From: Hyalangium versicolor
GTDB lineage: Bacteria > Myxococcota > Myxococcia > Myxococcales > Myxococcaceae
Reading direction: 5' to 3'
Length of the DNA stretch: 64,000 bases
Assembly: GCF_020103695.1 (NCBI RefSeq)
Contig: NZ_JAHXBF010000019.1
Span: 1 to 64,000 of the forward strand
The position numbers and the translations under genes are program-made. Shown piece by piece: positions 25,897-35,239 of this stretch (position 1 is the stretch's first letter; every line of letters starts with the position of its first letter). Below the pieces are notes generated by a model, which searched no databases, was not told the DNA's origin, and saw only the letters and a program-made list of their open reading frames with translations.

Positions 25897-26844
25897 ATGC
25901 CATCCACGCATCAAGTCCGGAAGCCTCGCTCGGGGTTCATCTGGCAGTTGCTCGAGAACCGCAAGGCGTTGGCCGGTGCGGTGCTCATCCTCCTCTTCCT
26001 GCTGCTGGCCCTCCTCGGGCCGGTGCTCATGCCGGGAGACGCGTCCGCCTTCGTGGGCCCACCCAGCCAGCCGCCCTCCTCTGAGTTCCTCCTGGGTACC
26101 ACCGCGCAGGGCCAGGACGTGCTCATGCAGACGATCGTCGGGGCGCGCACCTCGCTCATGGTGGGGTTCCTGACGGGCCTCATCGTGATGGTGATCGGCG
26201 CGCTGGTCGGCATGGCCGCCGGGTTCCTCGGCGGCTGGGTCGACAGCGTCCTGTCGTTCCTCACGAACATCTTCCTGATCATGCCCGGGCTGCCCCTGGC
26301 CGTGGTGATCGCGGCGTACCTGAAGCCCGGGCCCGTCACCATCGGGCTCGTGCTGGTCATCACCGGGTGGGCGTGGAACGCGCGCCTGCTGCGCGCGCAG
26401 ATCCTCTCGCTGCGGGAGAAGGACTTCGTCCTGGCCTCCATCGTGAGCGGCGAGGGGCGCTTCCGGATCATCTTCCGGGAGATCCTCCCCAACATGACGT
26501 CGCTGCTCATGAGCGGCTTCATCTCCGCCACGGTCTACGCGATCGGCGCGGAAGTGGGGCTCGAGTTCCTGGGCCTGGGCGACGTGAGCACGGTGACGTG
26601 GGGCACCAACCTCTACTGGGCCTCGAACGATGCGGCCATGCTGACGGGGGCCTGGTGGACCGTCGTACCCACGGGCCTGTGCGTCGCGCTCGTCGGGTTC
26701 GCGCTCGTGCTCGTCAACTTCGCCATCGACGAGATCACCAACCCCCGGCTGAGGTCCGAGCGGAGCTGGACGCAGATGCTGAAGAGCAACAACCTGGAAG
26801 GGGGGCTGACGACCCCTGTGGTGAGGGCCCATCATGGACACTAA
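25897..26844 (+). CDS. ABC transporter permease (DppC-type)
   Basis: A 315-residue second permease. It has the N-terminal cytoplasmic stretch and first helix (NRKALAGAVLILLFLLLALLGPVL) followed by LGTTAQGQDVLMQTIVGARTSL, the DppC/OppC landmark, and the EAA loop REKDFVLASIVSGEGRFRIIFREILPNM. ATG at 25897 follows GGGGGACCTGG. The stop overlaps the first ATPase gene by 11 bases. Confidence 0.92.
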   Translation: MPSTHQVRKPRSGFIWQLLENRKALAGAVLILLFLLLALLGPVLMPGDASAFVGPPSQPPSSEFLLGTTAQGQDVLMQTIVGARTSLMVGFLTGLIVMVIGALVGMAAGFLGGWVDSVLSFLTNIFLIMPGLPLAVVIAAYLKPGPVTIGLVLVITGWAWNARLLRAQILSLREKDFVLASIVSGEGRFRIIFREILPNMTSLLMSGFISATVYAIGAEVGLEFLGLGDVSTVTWGTNLYWASNDAAMLTGAWWTVVPTGLCVALVGFALVLVNFAIDEITNPRLRSERSWTQMLKSNNLEGGLTTPVVRAHHGH

Positions 26845-27805
26845 GCCCTCGACGTTGCTCTCGGTGAGGGACCTCCGGGTCGAGTACCTCACGCCCGCGG
26901 GCCCCGTGTGCGCCGTGGATGGCGTCTCGTTCGACATCGGCAAGGGCGAGGTGCTCGGGCTGGCCGGAGAGTCGGGCAGCGGCAAGTCCACCGTGGCGCA
27001 GGCCATCCTGCGCATCCTGCGGCCCCCCGCCGTCATCACCGGTGGGCAGGTGCTCTTCGAAGGTGAGGACATCCTCGGCATGAACGAGGAACAGTTGCGC
27101 AAGCTGCGCTGGCGCAAGGTGTCCCTCGTCTTCCAGAGCGCGATGAACTCGCTCAATCCCATCCTCACGATTGGCGACCAGATCGTGGATGCGATCCAGG
27201 CCCACCAGCCGGTGAAGCGCTCGGACGCCATGGATCGCGCCGTAGCGCTGCTGAAGCTCGTGGGCATCGACAGCTCGCGGCTCACCAGCTATCCGCACCA
27301 GCTCTCGGGCGGCATGCGGCAGCGCGTGGTCATCGCCATCGCGTTGGCGCTCGATCCGCCGCTGATGCTCATGGACGAGCCAACCACGGCGCTCGACGTG
27401 GTGGTGCAGAAGGAGATCCTCCACCAGGTCGCCGAACTCAAGGACAAGCTCGGGTTCTCGATCCTGTTCATCACGCATGATCTCTCGCTGATCCTCGAGT
27501 TCTCCACGCGCATCGCCGTGCTCTACGCGGGCAAGCTCGTGGAGATGGCGCCTTCGAAGGAGCTCTTCCACACGCCCCGGCACCCGTACACCCAGGGGCT
27601 GCTGGGCTCGGTCCCCTCCGTCCGAGGCCCGCGCAGGAAGCTGGTGGGTATCCCAGGCTCGCCCCCGGACATGCGGAAGCTCCCCGTGGGGTGCCGCTTC
27701 CATCCCCGTTGCCCGTCAGCGACGGACCGCTGCCGGACCGATGCACCCGAGCTGCGCCGGCTCGGTCCCGACCACATCGAGGCCTGCCACCTGGAGTCCG
27801 CATGA
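26834..27805 (+). CDS. ABC transporter ATP-binding protein (DppD-type)
   Basis: A 323-residue ATPase. Walker A GESGSGKST, signature LSGGMRQR, Walker B PPLMLMDEPTTALD and switch His in ITHDL are intact. The C-terminal oligopeptide-ABC extension is present with the Cys-rich GCRFHPRCPSATDRC and ending EACHLESA, a site known to bind an iron-sulfur cluster in some family members. It overlaps the preceding permease and, by 4 bases (ATGA), the next ATPase. Confidence 0.94.
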   Translation: MDTKPSTLLSVRDLRVEYLTPAGPVCAVDGVSFDIGKGEVLGLAGESGSGKSTVAQAILRILRPPAVITGGQVLFEGEDILGMNEEQLRKLRWRKVSLVFQSAMNSLNPILTIGDQIVDAIQAHQPVKRSDAMDRAVALLKLVGIDSSRLTSYPHQLSGGMRQRVVIAIALALDPPLMLMDEPTTALDVVVQKEILHQVAELKDKLGFSILFITHDLSLILEFSTRIAVLYAGKLVEMAPSKELFHTPRHPYTQGLLGSVPSVRGPRRKLVGIPGSPPDMRKLPVGCRFHPRCPSATDRCRTDAPELRRLGPDHIEACHLESA

Positions 27806-28947
27806 CGACCGACCTTCGGCAGCATCAGCCGATCCTCGAGGCGAAGGCCCTCAGCAAGTACTTCCATGTGGGCGGTGGCTTCCGGCCGAAGCAGCTTCGC
27901 GCGCTCCACGAGGTCTCCTTCGCCTTGGGAGTCCGGCAGGTGGTGGCGCTCGTCGGCGAGTCCGGCAGCGGCAAGAGCACCATCGCCCGGCTCCTGGTGC
28001 GGCTCATGGAACCGTCGTCCGGGAAGATCATCTTCCGCGGCCGGGACATGCTCCAGGAGGAGCCGAAGCAAGCCTCGCTCGACTATCGATCGCAGGTGCA
28101 GATGATCTTCCAGGACCCGTTCGGCTCGCTGAACCCGGTCCACACCATCGGCAGCCACCTCGAGCGGCCGCTGCTCCTCCACGGGAAGGCGAAGTCCGGT
28201 CCGGAGCTGAAGGACCGCGTGCATGAGCTGCTGACGACCGTGGACCTGAACCCCGCGGCCGAGCTCGCGGCCCGCTATCCGCACCAGCTCTCGGGCGGAC
28301 AGCGTCAACGCGTGGCCATCGCTCGAGCGCTGGCGCCGGGCCCCTCGGTGATCCTGGCCGACGAGCCGATCTCCATGCTGGACGTCTCCATCCGCGTCGG
28401 CGTCCTGAACCTGATGGAGCGGCTCAAGGAGGAGCGGGGCATCTCGTATCTGTACATCACGCACGATCTGGCGAGCGCGCGCTACTTCGCGGACCGGACG
28501 ATGGTGATGTACGCGGGCAACATCGTGGAGTCCGCGCCGAGCGAGGAGCTGATGCAGAGGCCGGCGCACCCCTACACGCAATTGCTGCTGTCCGCCGTGC
28601 CCGACCCGAACGGCTCGATGAGCAGCGAGCTGAAGGCGAAGTCCGGCGCGCCGAAGCTGATCAACCCTCCGCCCGGCTGTCCGTTCGCGGACCGGTGCCC
28701 GAGCGTCATGGCGGTGTGCCGTCAGGAGATGCCCGCCTCCACGACGCTCGGCCAGGATCGCTGGGTGCGCTGTCACCTGTACGGGAAGAACTCCGCCTCC
28801 AGCACGGTGGGCTCACAGGAATTGAACAGTGACACTCCCATGACCGTCCCCGTGGAAAACGCGGCCATCGGCGAGCACAGTTCCGTGATGAGATTGGCTG
28901 AACCGAGGTCCCACACACATCATGACGATCATCCGATTTCCCAATGA
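27802..28947 (+). CDS. ABC transporter ATP-binding protein (DppF-type)
   Basis: A 381-residue ATPase, partner of the previous one. Walker A GESGSGKST, the QDPFGSLNP Q-loop, LSGGQRQRVAIARAL, ILADEPISMLDVS and YITHDL are present, with the Cys-rich C-terminal motif GCPFADRCPSVMAVC. After residue about 335 there is an unconserved His-rich tail (ending HTHHDDHPISQ) of about 45 residues, which is longer than usual and overlaps the GH1 start by 26 bases. Confidence 0.93.
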   Translation: MTTDLRQHQPILEAKALSKYFHVGGGFRPKQLRALHEVSFALGVRQVVALVGESGSGKSTIARLLVRLMEPSSGKIIFRGRDMLQEEPKQASLDYRSQVQMIFQDPFGSLNPVHTIGSHLERPLLLHGKAKSGPELKDRVHELLTTVDLNPAAELAARYPHQLSGGQRQRVAIARALAPGPSVILADEPISMLDVSIRVGVLNLMERLKEERGISYLYITHDLASARYFADRTMVMYAGNIVESAPSEELMQRPAHPYTQLLLSAVPDPNGSMSSELKAKSGAPKLINPPPGCPFADRCPSVMAVCRQEMPASTTLGQDRWVRCHLYGKNSASSTVGSQELNSDTPMTVPVENAAIGEHSSVMRLAEPRSHTHHDDHPISQ

Positions 28948-30295
28948 GTTCGCCTGGGGCGCCGCCACCTCCTCCTATCAAATTGAAGGAGCAGCCACGG
29001 AGGACGGGCGCAGCGAATCCATCTGGGATCGTTTCTCGAAGACGCCGGGCAAGGTGGAGGACGGCACCAACGGCGATGTGGCCTGCGACCACTATCACCG
29101 CTTCCGCGACGACGTGGCGCTGCTGAAGAGCCTGGGCATCAAGCACTACCGCTTCTCCGTCGCGTGGCCGCGCGTCATCCCCACCGGCCGCGGCAAGGTG
29201 AACCAGGCCGGCCTGGACTTCTATGGCCGCCTGGTGGACGCGCTGCTCGAGGCGGGCATCGAGCCCTACGTGACGCTGTACCACTGGGACCTGCCCCAGG
29301 TGCTCCAGGATGAGGGCGGCTGGGCGCGCAGGCCGACCGCGGAGGCGTTTGTCGATTACTCGCGCGTCGTGGCGCGCGCCCTGGGCGACCGGGTGAAGAA
29401 GTGGATCACCCACAACGAGCCCTGGTGCGCCAGCATGCTGAGCTACTGGGAGGGCCGTCACGCGCCGGGGCTCAAGGACTACCGCGCGGCGCTCGCGGCG
29501 AGCCACCACCTGCTGCTGTCCCACGGACTGGCAGTCCCCGTCATCCGAGCCGAGAGCCCGGGCTCCGAGGTCGGCATCACGCTGAACCTGACGCCCACCG
29601 AGCCGGCCTCTCCGAGCGCGGCGGACCACGACGCGGCCCGGCACTTCGACGGCTACTTCAACCGCTGGTTCCTCGACCCGCTCTTCGGGCACCACTACCC
29701 GGCCGACATGGTCGCCGACCACATCGCAGCCGGGCACCTGCCGCCCGAGGGCTTCACCGAGGTCAAGCCAGGGGACCTCGAGGCCATCGCGGCGAAGTGC
29801 GACTTCCTGGGCATCAACTACTACAACCGCACGGTCATGCGGAGCGGCAAGGTGCCGGAGGCGCAGAACGAGCCTCGCACGGTGTTCCTCGCGCCCGAGA
29901 AGGAATGGACCGACATGGGCTGGGAGGTCCACGCCAATGGCCTCCGGGACATCCTGACGCGGGTCCACCTCGAATACCGGCCGCGGAAGATCTACGTGAC
30001 GGAGAACGGCGCGAGCTACGCGACGGCTCCTGGTCCGGATGGTCGGGTGAAGGATGAGAAGCGGCTGGCCTTCCTCCGAGACCACTTCGTCGCGGCCCAC
30101 CGCGCGATGGAGAGCGGCGTCCCGCTGGCGGGTTACTTCGTGTGGTCGCTGATGGACAACTTCGAGTGGGACCGCGGCTACTCACAGCGCTTCGGCATCG
30201 TCTGGGTGGACTACAAGACCCAGCAGCGCATCCCCAAGGACAGCGCGCTCTGGTACCGCGGCGTCATCGCGGAGAACGCGGTGTCGGTACCCTGA
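28922..30295 (+). CDS. GH1 beta-glucosidase
   Basis: Releases glucose from the non-reducing end of beta-gluco-oligosaccharides. The 457-residue length is normal. ITHNEPWC gives acid/base Glu166 and YVTENGAS the nucleophile Glu361; FAWGAATSSYQIEGA is the N-terminal GH1 signature and SLMDNFEWDRGYSQRFG the C-terminal one. There is no signal peptide, so it acts on sugars already imported by the ABC system encoded just upstream, with whose last gene it overlaps by 26 bases. Confidence 0.95.
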   Translation: MTIIRFPNEFAWGAATSSYQIEGAATEDGRSESIWDRFSKTPGKVEDGTNGDVACDHYHRFRDDVALLKSLGIKHYRFSVAWPRVIPTGRGKVNQAGLDFYGRLVDALLEAGIEPYVTLYHWDLPQVLQDEGGWARRPTAEAFVDYSRVVARALGDRVKKWITHNEPWCASMLSYWEGRHAPGLKDYRAALAASHHLLLSHGLAVPVIRAESPGSEVGITLNLTPTEPASPSAADHDAARHFDGYFNRWFLDPLFGHHYPADMVADHIAAGHLPPEGFTEVKPGDLEAIAAKCDFLGINYYNRTVMRSGKVPEAQNEPRTVFLAPEKEWTDMGWEVHANGLRDILTRVHLEYRPRKIYVTENGASYATAPGPDGRVKDEKRLAFLRDHFVAAHRAMESGVPLAGYFVWSLMDNFEWDRGYSQRFGIVWVDYKTQQRIPKDSALWYRGVIAENAVSVP

Positions 30296-30330
30296 ACCCT
30301 GCCGGTGTCTCTCGACGAGGACCTTCTGAC

Positions 30331-32637
30331 ATGTCCGAACAATTCAAAGTCTACAAGGCAAGAGCGCGGGAGCTGGTCGCCCAGATGACGCTGGAGGAGA
30401 AGGCTCGCCTCCTGTCTGGCAACGGCGCGTGGACGACGCACAAGATCGAGCGGCTGGGAGTGCCCTCCATCTACATGACGGACGGTCCGCACGGGCTACG
30501 CAAGTCGCAGGGTCCGAGCATGGCGGATGCCGTGCCCGCCACGTGCTTCCCCACTGCTTCCGCGCTGGCCTCCAGCTGGGACACGGACCTGCTCCGGCAG
30601 GTGGGTGTCGCCCTGGCCCGTGAGAGCCAGGCCAACGACGTCCAGCTGCTGCTGGGCCCGGGCATCAACATGAAGCGCTCTCCGCTGGGCGGGCGCAACT
30701 TCGAGTACTTCTCCGAAGACCCCATCCTCGCCGGCCAGCTCGCGGCGGCCTACATCCAGGGCGTGCAGAGCGAGGGCGTGGGAACGTCGCTGAAGCACTT
30801 CGCCGTGAACAACCAGGAACACGAGCGGATGATCAGCAACTCGACCCTGGATGAGCGGACCCTGCGGGAAATCTATCTGCCCGCCTTCGAGATCGCGATC
30901 ACCCAGGCGCAGCCCTGGACGGTGATGTGCGCGTACAACAAGGTGAATGGCGTCTACGCCTCCGAGAACCACCTGCTGCTCGAGGACATCCTCCGGGAGG
31001 AGTGGGGCTTCGAAGGGTTCGTGGTGTCGGACTGGGGCGCCGTGCACGATCGCGTGAAGGGCGTGACGGCCGGGCTGAACCTGGAGATGCCCGGCAGCGG
31101 CGAGGTGAACCGCAAGAAGATCATCGATGGCGTCAACTCGGGGCTCCTGCCGGTGGCCCGCCTGGACGAGGTGGTGACCACGCTGCTCGCGGTGGTCCTC
31201 AAGGCGTCTGAGAGCCGCAAGCCCGGGGCTCGCTTCGACGCGGATCAGCACCACGCCCTGGCGAGGCAGGTGGCAGGCGAGAGCATCATCCTGCTGAAGA
31301 ACGACGACAACCTCCTGCCGTTGGAGGCGGGCAAGAAGAAAAAGCTCGCCGTGATTGGCGCCTTCGCGAAGGAGCCCCGCTACCAGGGCGCCGGAAGCTC
31401 GCAGGTGAACCCGACCCGCATCTCCAACGCGTATGACGAGCTGGTGACCCTCCTCGGCGGCACCGAGCGCCTCAGCTACGCGAGCGGCTATGACCTGGAG
31501 GGAGTCACCACGCCCCAGCTGCTCGAGGAAGCGCGGCAGCAGGCGCGTGAGGCGGACGTGGCCATCGTCTTCGCCGGTCTGCCGGACAGCTACGAGTCCG
31601 AGGGCTTCGACCGAGCCGCCCTGGACATACCCGAAGGGCACAACCGGCTGATCGACGTGGTGAGCCAGGTGCAGCCCAACACGGTGGTGGTGTTGATGAA
31701 CGGCTCGTCCATCGCCATGCCGTGGGTGGGCCGGGTGAAGGCACTGCTGGAAGGGTGGCTGACAGGCCAGGCGGGAGGCGGGGCCATCGCCGACATCCTG
31801 ACCGGCAAGGTGAACCCGTCGGCGAAGCTGGCGGAGACGTTCCCGATGAGGCTGGAGGACACGCCCACCGCCACCGAGTTCCCCGGACTGAACCAGCAGG
31901 CCCAATACGGCGAGGGCGTCTTCATCGGCTACCGGTACTACGACAAGAAGAACCTCACGCCGCTGTTCCCGTTTGGCTTCGGGCTCAGCTACACGACGTT
32001 CGCCTACTCGGAGCTGACGCTCAGCGCGCCGTCCATCCAGGACACCGGCACCCTCACCGTCCAACTGAAGGTGCGCAACACGGGCAAGGTGGCGGGCAAG
32101 GAGATCGTCCAGCTCTACGTCCGTGAGGACAAGCCGGTGCTCAGCCGTCCCGAAAAGGAGCTCAAGGCCTTCACCAAGGTGGCGCTCGAGCCGGGTGAGG
32201 AGAAGACGGTGAGCTTCACGCTGAAGCAGCGGGACTTCGCCTACTACAACACTCCGCTCCACCGCTGGACCGTCAACCCGGGCCGGTTCGACATCCTGGT
32301 GGGGAGCTCCTCCCGGAACCTGCCCCTGAGGAAGCACGTCGAGGTGGAGGCGGGCCCGGCGGCCGTCCCCGCGCTGACGCGCAACTCCACGGTGAAGGAG
32401 TTCAAGAACCACCCCAAGGGCAAGGCCGTCTACCCGCAGCTGACGAAGGTCTTCCTGGGAGAGCCCCCTGCGCAGACAAACGTCAAGCGCACGCCCCAAG
32501 AGGAGCGCGCCCGGCAGAAGGCGGAGATGTCGACGATGGTGTTCCTCCACGACATGCCCGTCTACAAGCTGGTCAACTTCTCCGAGGGCCGGTTCACCGA
32601 GCAGGCGCTGAACGAACTCCTCGCGCAGGTGCAGTAG
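30331..32637 (+). CDS. GH3 beta-glucosidase
   Basis: A 768-residue glycoside hydrolase family 3 enzyme. The N-terminal barrel has YMTDGPHGLR, GPGINMKRSPLGGRNFEYFSED and the nucleophile Asp234 in VVSDWGAVHD; the alpha/beta sandwich carries QVAGESIILLKNDDNLLPL and the C-terminal FN3-like domain KPVLSRPEKELKAFTKVAL...GEEKTVSFTL. About 90 extra residues at the C-terminus (from about 680) end in a helical segment of unknown role. No signal peptide. ATG at 30331 with GAGG about 10 bases before. Together with GH1 it would finish intracellular beta-glucan breakdown. Confidence 0.94.
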   Translation: MSEQFKVYKARARELVAQMTLEEKARLLSGNGAWTTHKIERLGVPSIYMTDGPHGLRKSQGPSMADAVPATCFPTASALASSWDTDLLRQVGVALARESQANDVQLLLGPGINMKRSPLGGRNFEYFSEDPILAGQLAAAYIQGVQSEGVGTSLKHFAVNNQEHERMISNSTLDERTLREIYLPAFEIAITQAQPWTVMCAYNKVNGVYASENHLLLEDILREEWGFEGFVVSDWGAVHDRVKGVTAGLNLEMPGSGEVNRKKIIDGVNSGLLPVARLDEVVTTLLAVVLKASESRKPGARFDADQHHALARQVAGESIILLKNDDNLLPLEAGKKKKLAVIGAFAKEPRYQGAGSSQVNPTRISNAYDELVTLLGGTERLSYASGYDLEGVTTPQLLEEARQQAREADVAIVFAGLPDSYESEGFDRAALDIPEGHNRLIDVVSQVQPNTVVVLMNGSSIAMPWVGRVKALLEGWLTGQAGGGAIADILTGKVNPSAKLAETFPMRLEDTPTATEFPGLNQQAQYGEGVFIGYRYYDKKNLTPLFPFGFGLSYTTFAYSELTLSAPSIQDTGTLTVQLKVRNTGKVAGKEIVQLYVREDKPVLSRPEKELKAFTKVALEPGEEKTVSFTLKQRDFAYYNTPLHRWTVNPGRFDILVGSSSRNLPLRKHVEVEAGPAAVPALTRNSTVKEFKNHPKGKAVYPQLTKVFLGEPPAQTNVKRTPQEERARQKAEMSTMVFLHDMPVYKLVNFSEGRFTEQALNELLAQVQ

Positions 32638-32654
32638 CGGGGGTGCGGCTCGGA

Positions 32655-32686
32655 CAGCAGGGCAGGCCCTCTCCCCTGCCCTGCTG
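32655..32686. terminator. hairpin between convergent GH3 and GH128 genes
   Basis: A perfect 12-bp stem CAGCAGGGCAGG / CCTGCCCTGCTG with an 8-base loop lies in the 66-base gap between the two stop codons. No T-run on either side. Confidence 0.55.
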
Positions 32687-32703
32687 GAGCGCTCGGCGAC
32701 TGA

Positions 32704-33924
32704 CTAGGTTCCGTACACCTCCACCTCATAGATGGAGTACCCGTACCCGGTGGCACGGCGGGTTCCGTAGATCCGCAGGTAACGGCCCGTGCCGGAGAGG
32801 CCGGTGAGGTCATCCACGCCACCGTCCCCGTTGACCACGGACTTGAGGGTGGTCCAGGTATTGAGATCATTGGAGGTCTGGATCTGGTAATCCTTTCCAT
32901 AGGCCGCCTCCCAGGTGATCTTGACGCGCGAGTACGTCTTGCTGGCACCGAAATCCAGCAACAGATACTGCGGATCGGAGAAGGCACTGCTCCACCGCGT
33001 GCTCAGGTTTCCATCCACCGCCATTCCCGCCAGCGTGCCGTTGCTCTCACTGGAGGAAGACAGCGCCGTGACAGGCGTGAGACGGCCGTTCGTGGAGCCG
33101 CCGCTGAAAGGCAGATTCACATAGAGCTGGCCCAATTCCGTCAGCTGGCCCGAATTTCCCAGCAGGTTGATATTGGGAATTTCATTGTTCCGGCCGGAGA
33201 ACCAGGAGTAACGGAAGACGGCGGGCTCGTTCTCCAGGTAGTTGACCGCGGCGGTCATGTAGTCCTTCTGGACCGCCAGGGTGATCTGGTCGTGCGGCCT
33301 GTCGCCACAGGCAAACTCAGTGAGCCAGATGGGCTTGTTGTATTTCTTGAAGAGGCCGATGTACCACTGGAGCGCACCGAGATCGCACGCGTACCAATGA
33401 ACGGCGATGTAATCGACCTTGCAGTTCGTACACGCGGCGAAGAAGGCATCCAGGTAGACGACAGGGTCGGTGAAGGTCACCCCTCCTTCCGAGACACAGT
33501 CTCCGCAGTAGTTCACCGCCGGGGCGACCAGCTTCAGGTTCTTGCGCCGGGCGACATCCTCCAGGACAGGCCAGAGGGCCGCGGCCTGGCTCGGGGTCTT
33601 GTTGGCCTGGCTCTTGAAATTGGGCTCATTGAAACCCAGCAGATACTGAGCCCCCGCGGGAATGGAGGCTGCCAGCTGATCGGCATTGGGCGTGCCTCCC
33701 CAGACCATGGGGACGAAGGCCACACCCGCGGATTGGTAGACGCTCGCAGCCCCTGATTCAGGTGTGGGCGACCAGTTGTACCACCAACTGATACCTGGCG
33801 AGAGCGCCAGCATGTCTTGAGCCGAGTGGTAGCCGTAGCCAAGACCTCTCTTTGTGCTCTTGGTCTGTGCGTGAGCTGCGTGGAAGGCGGCAAACAACAG
33901 AACGAACATCCCCAGTCTTCTCAT
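32704..33924 (-). CDS. secreted GH128-type endo-beta-1,3-glucanase with F5/8C domain
   Basis: A 406-residue exported enzyme (signal MRRLGMFVLLFAAFHAAHA). Residues 25-265 form a small TIM barrel of the GH128 type (asl1-like glycosyl hydrolase): GLGYGYHSAQDMLALSPGISWWYNW, GFNEPNF with acid/base Glu100, IAVHWY and IWLTEFACG with nucleophile Glu203. Residues about 275-406 are an F5/8C (CBM32-like) domain. GH128 enzymes cut beta-1,3-glucans of fungi and algae. It therefore likely makes the oligomers imported by the neighbouring ABC system. Four cysteines (140, 143, 165, 168) may form disulfides. Confidence 0.85.
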   Translation of the reverse strand: MRRLGMFVLLFAAFHAAHAQTKSTKRGLGYGYHSAQDMLALSPGISWWYNWSPTPESGAASVYQSAGVAFVPMVWGGTPNADQLAASIPAGAQYLLGFNEPNFKSQANKTPSQAAALWPVLEDVARRKNLKLVAPAVNYCGDCVSEGGVTFTDPVVYLDAFFAACTNCKVDYIAVHWYACDLGALQWYIGLFKKYNKPIWLTEFACGDRPHDQITLAVQKDYMTAAVNYLENEPAVFRYSWFSGRNNEIPNINLLGNSGQLTELGQLYVNLPFSGGSTNGRLTPVTALSSSSESNGTLAGMAVDGNLSTRWSSAFSDPQYLLLDFGASKTYSRVKITWEAAYGKDYQIQTSNDLNTWTTLKSVVNGDGGVDDLTGLSGTGRYLRIYGTRRATGYGYSIYEVEVYGT

Positions 33925-34104
33925 CTTCCAATCCCTCTTTGAAACACTGCGTCAATGACAGCCAGGAACTGGAACACACTTTAAATGTGATAATCCTGAT
34001 CTCAAACACGGAAAACTTGTAAAATTGGAATTAAAAGCATTTTCCGTGAAAGGGTTTTGTTTCTGGCGCTGTGAAACATGAGGAGCACGGGGGAGACGAT
34101 CTTC

Positions 34105-34146
34105 TTGACGATTCTCATATGGGAGAATATCTCATATGTGAGAATC
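34105..34146 (+). promoter_or_regulatory. promoter with embedded dyad upstream of aldo/keto reductase
   Basis: TTGACG (34105-34110) is followed 17 bases later by TATCTC (34128-34133). Over it lies a perfect 8-bp inverted repeat, GATTCTCA (34110-34117) and TGAGAATC (34139-34146), and the motif TCTCATATG occurs twice (34113 and 34130), 17 bases apart. This layout suggests repression by a dimeric regulator bound across the promoter; the regulator is not evident. Confidence 0.5.
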
Positions 34147-34188
34147 GGGAACTGAAGCCCGGGTCCTCTTCGAGAAGGAGCGCTGGAC

Positions 34189-35181
34189 ATGATGCAGACA
34201 CGGAAGTTGGGGCGGTCGGGCCTCGAAGTTTCGGCGTTGGGCCTGGGCTGCATGGGGATGTCCGACTTCTACAGCGGGCGGGATGACGCCGAGTCCGAGG
34301 CCACCCTGCTGCACGCGCTGGACCGAGGCATCACCTTCTTCGACACGGCGGACGTGTACGGCCCGCACCACAACGAGGAGCTGGTGGGCCGCGTGCTGCG
34401 CCCGCACCGCTCGCGCGTGGTGCTGGCCACCAAGTTCGGCATCCTGAGGGATCCGAAGAATCCCGCCTACCGCGGCGTGAGCGGCAAGCCGGAGTACGTG
34501 CGCCAGGCCTGCGAGGCCAGCCTCCAGCGTCTGGGCGTGGACGTCATCGACCTGTACTACATGCACCGGGCCGATCCGCAGGTCCCCATCGAGGAGACGG
34601 TGGGTGCCATGGCGGAGTTGGTGCGCCAGGGCAAGGTGCGCTTCCTGGGCCTGTCCGAGGTGAATGCCGAGACGCTGCGCCGCGCGCACCGCGTCCACCC
34701 CATCACCGCGCTCCAGAGCGAGTACTCCCTGTGGACCCGAGACCCGGAGGACAGCGTGCTGGCCGCCTGCCGGGAGCTGGGCGTGGGCTTCGTGCCCTAC
34801 AGCCCGCTGGGACGCGGCTTCCTCACCGGGCAGATCCGCCGCTTCGAGGACCTGGAGCCGGACGACTACCGACGCCTCTCGCCTCGCTTCCAGGGAGAGA
34901 ACTTCAACCGCAACCTGCAGCTCGTCGCGCACATCGAGCAACTGGCGGCGAAGAAGAAGTGCACGCCCGCGCAGCTCGCGCTCGCCTGGGTGCTCGCGCG
35001 CGGGGAAGACTTCGTCCCCATTCCCGGCACCAAGCGCCGCAAGTACCTGGACGAGAACCTCGGCGCCCTGGAGGTCCGGCTCACCTCCGAGGATCTCGCC
35101 GCCATCGACGCCATCGCTCCCCGAGGCGTGGCCGCGGGGGATCGCTACCCGGCGGGCTCCCAGCAGCTCGTCCAGCGCTGA
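34189..35181 (+). CDS. aldo/keto reductase (AKR13/YajO-like)
   Basis: A 330-residue NADPH-dependent carbonyl reductase. TRKLGRSGLEVSALGLGCMGMSDFY opens the barrel; the catalytic tetrad is in FFDTADVYGPHHNEELVG (Asp, Tyr), LATKFG (Lys) and YYMHRADPQVP (His). IPGTKRRKYLDENL provides the cofactor phosphate contact. Length and motifs fit the AKR11-13 subgroup. GAAGGAGCG precedes ATGATG at 34189; the second ATG may be used. No leader, unlike the other reductase at 2735. Substrate unknown. Confidence 0.92.
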   Translation: MMQTRKLGRSGLEVSALGLGCMGMSDFYSGRDDAESEATLLHALDRGITFFDTADVYGPHHNEELVGRVLRPHRSRVVLATKFGILRDPKNPAYRGVSGKPEYVRQACEASLQRLGVDVIDLYYMHRADPQVPIEETVGAMAELVRQGKVRFLGLSEVNAETLRRAHRVHPITALQSEYSLWTRDPEDSVLAACRELGVGFVPYSPLGRGFLTGQIRRFEDLEPDDYRRLSPRFQGENFNRNLQLVAHIEQLAAKKKCTPAQLALAWVLARGEDFVPIPGTKRRKYLDENLGALEVRLTSEDLAAIDAIAPRGVAAGDRYPAGSQQLVQR

Positions 35182-35239
35182 GGCATTCGTCTGTCCGGGA
35201 AGCAGAGAAAGGATGAGCCCCTTGTTTGAGCGCGCGCCT

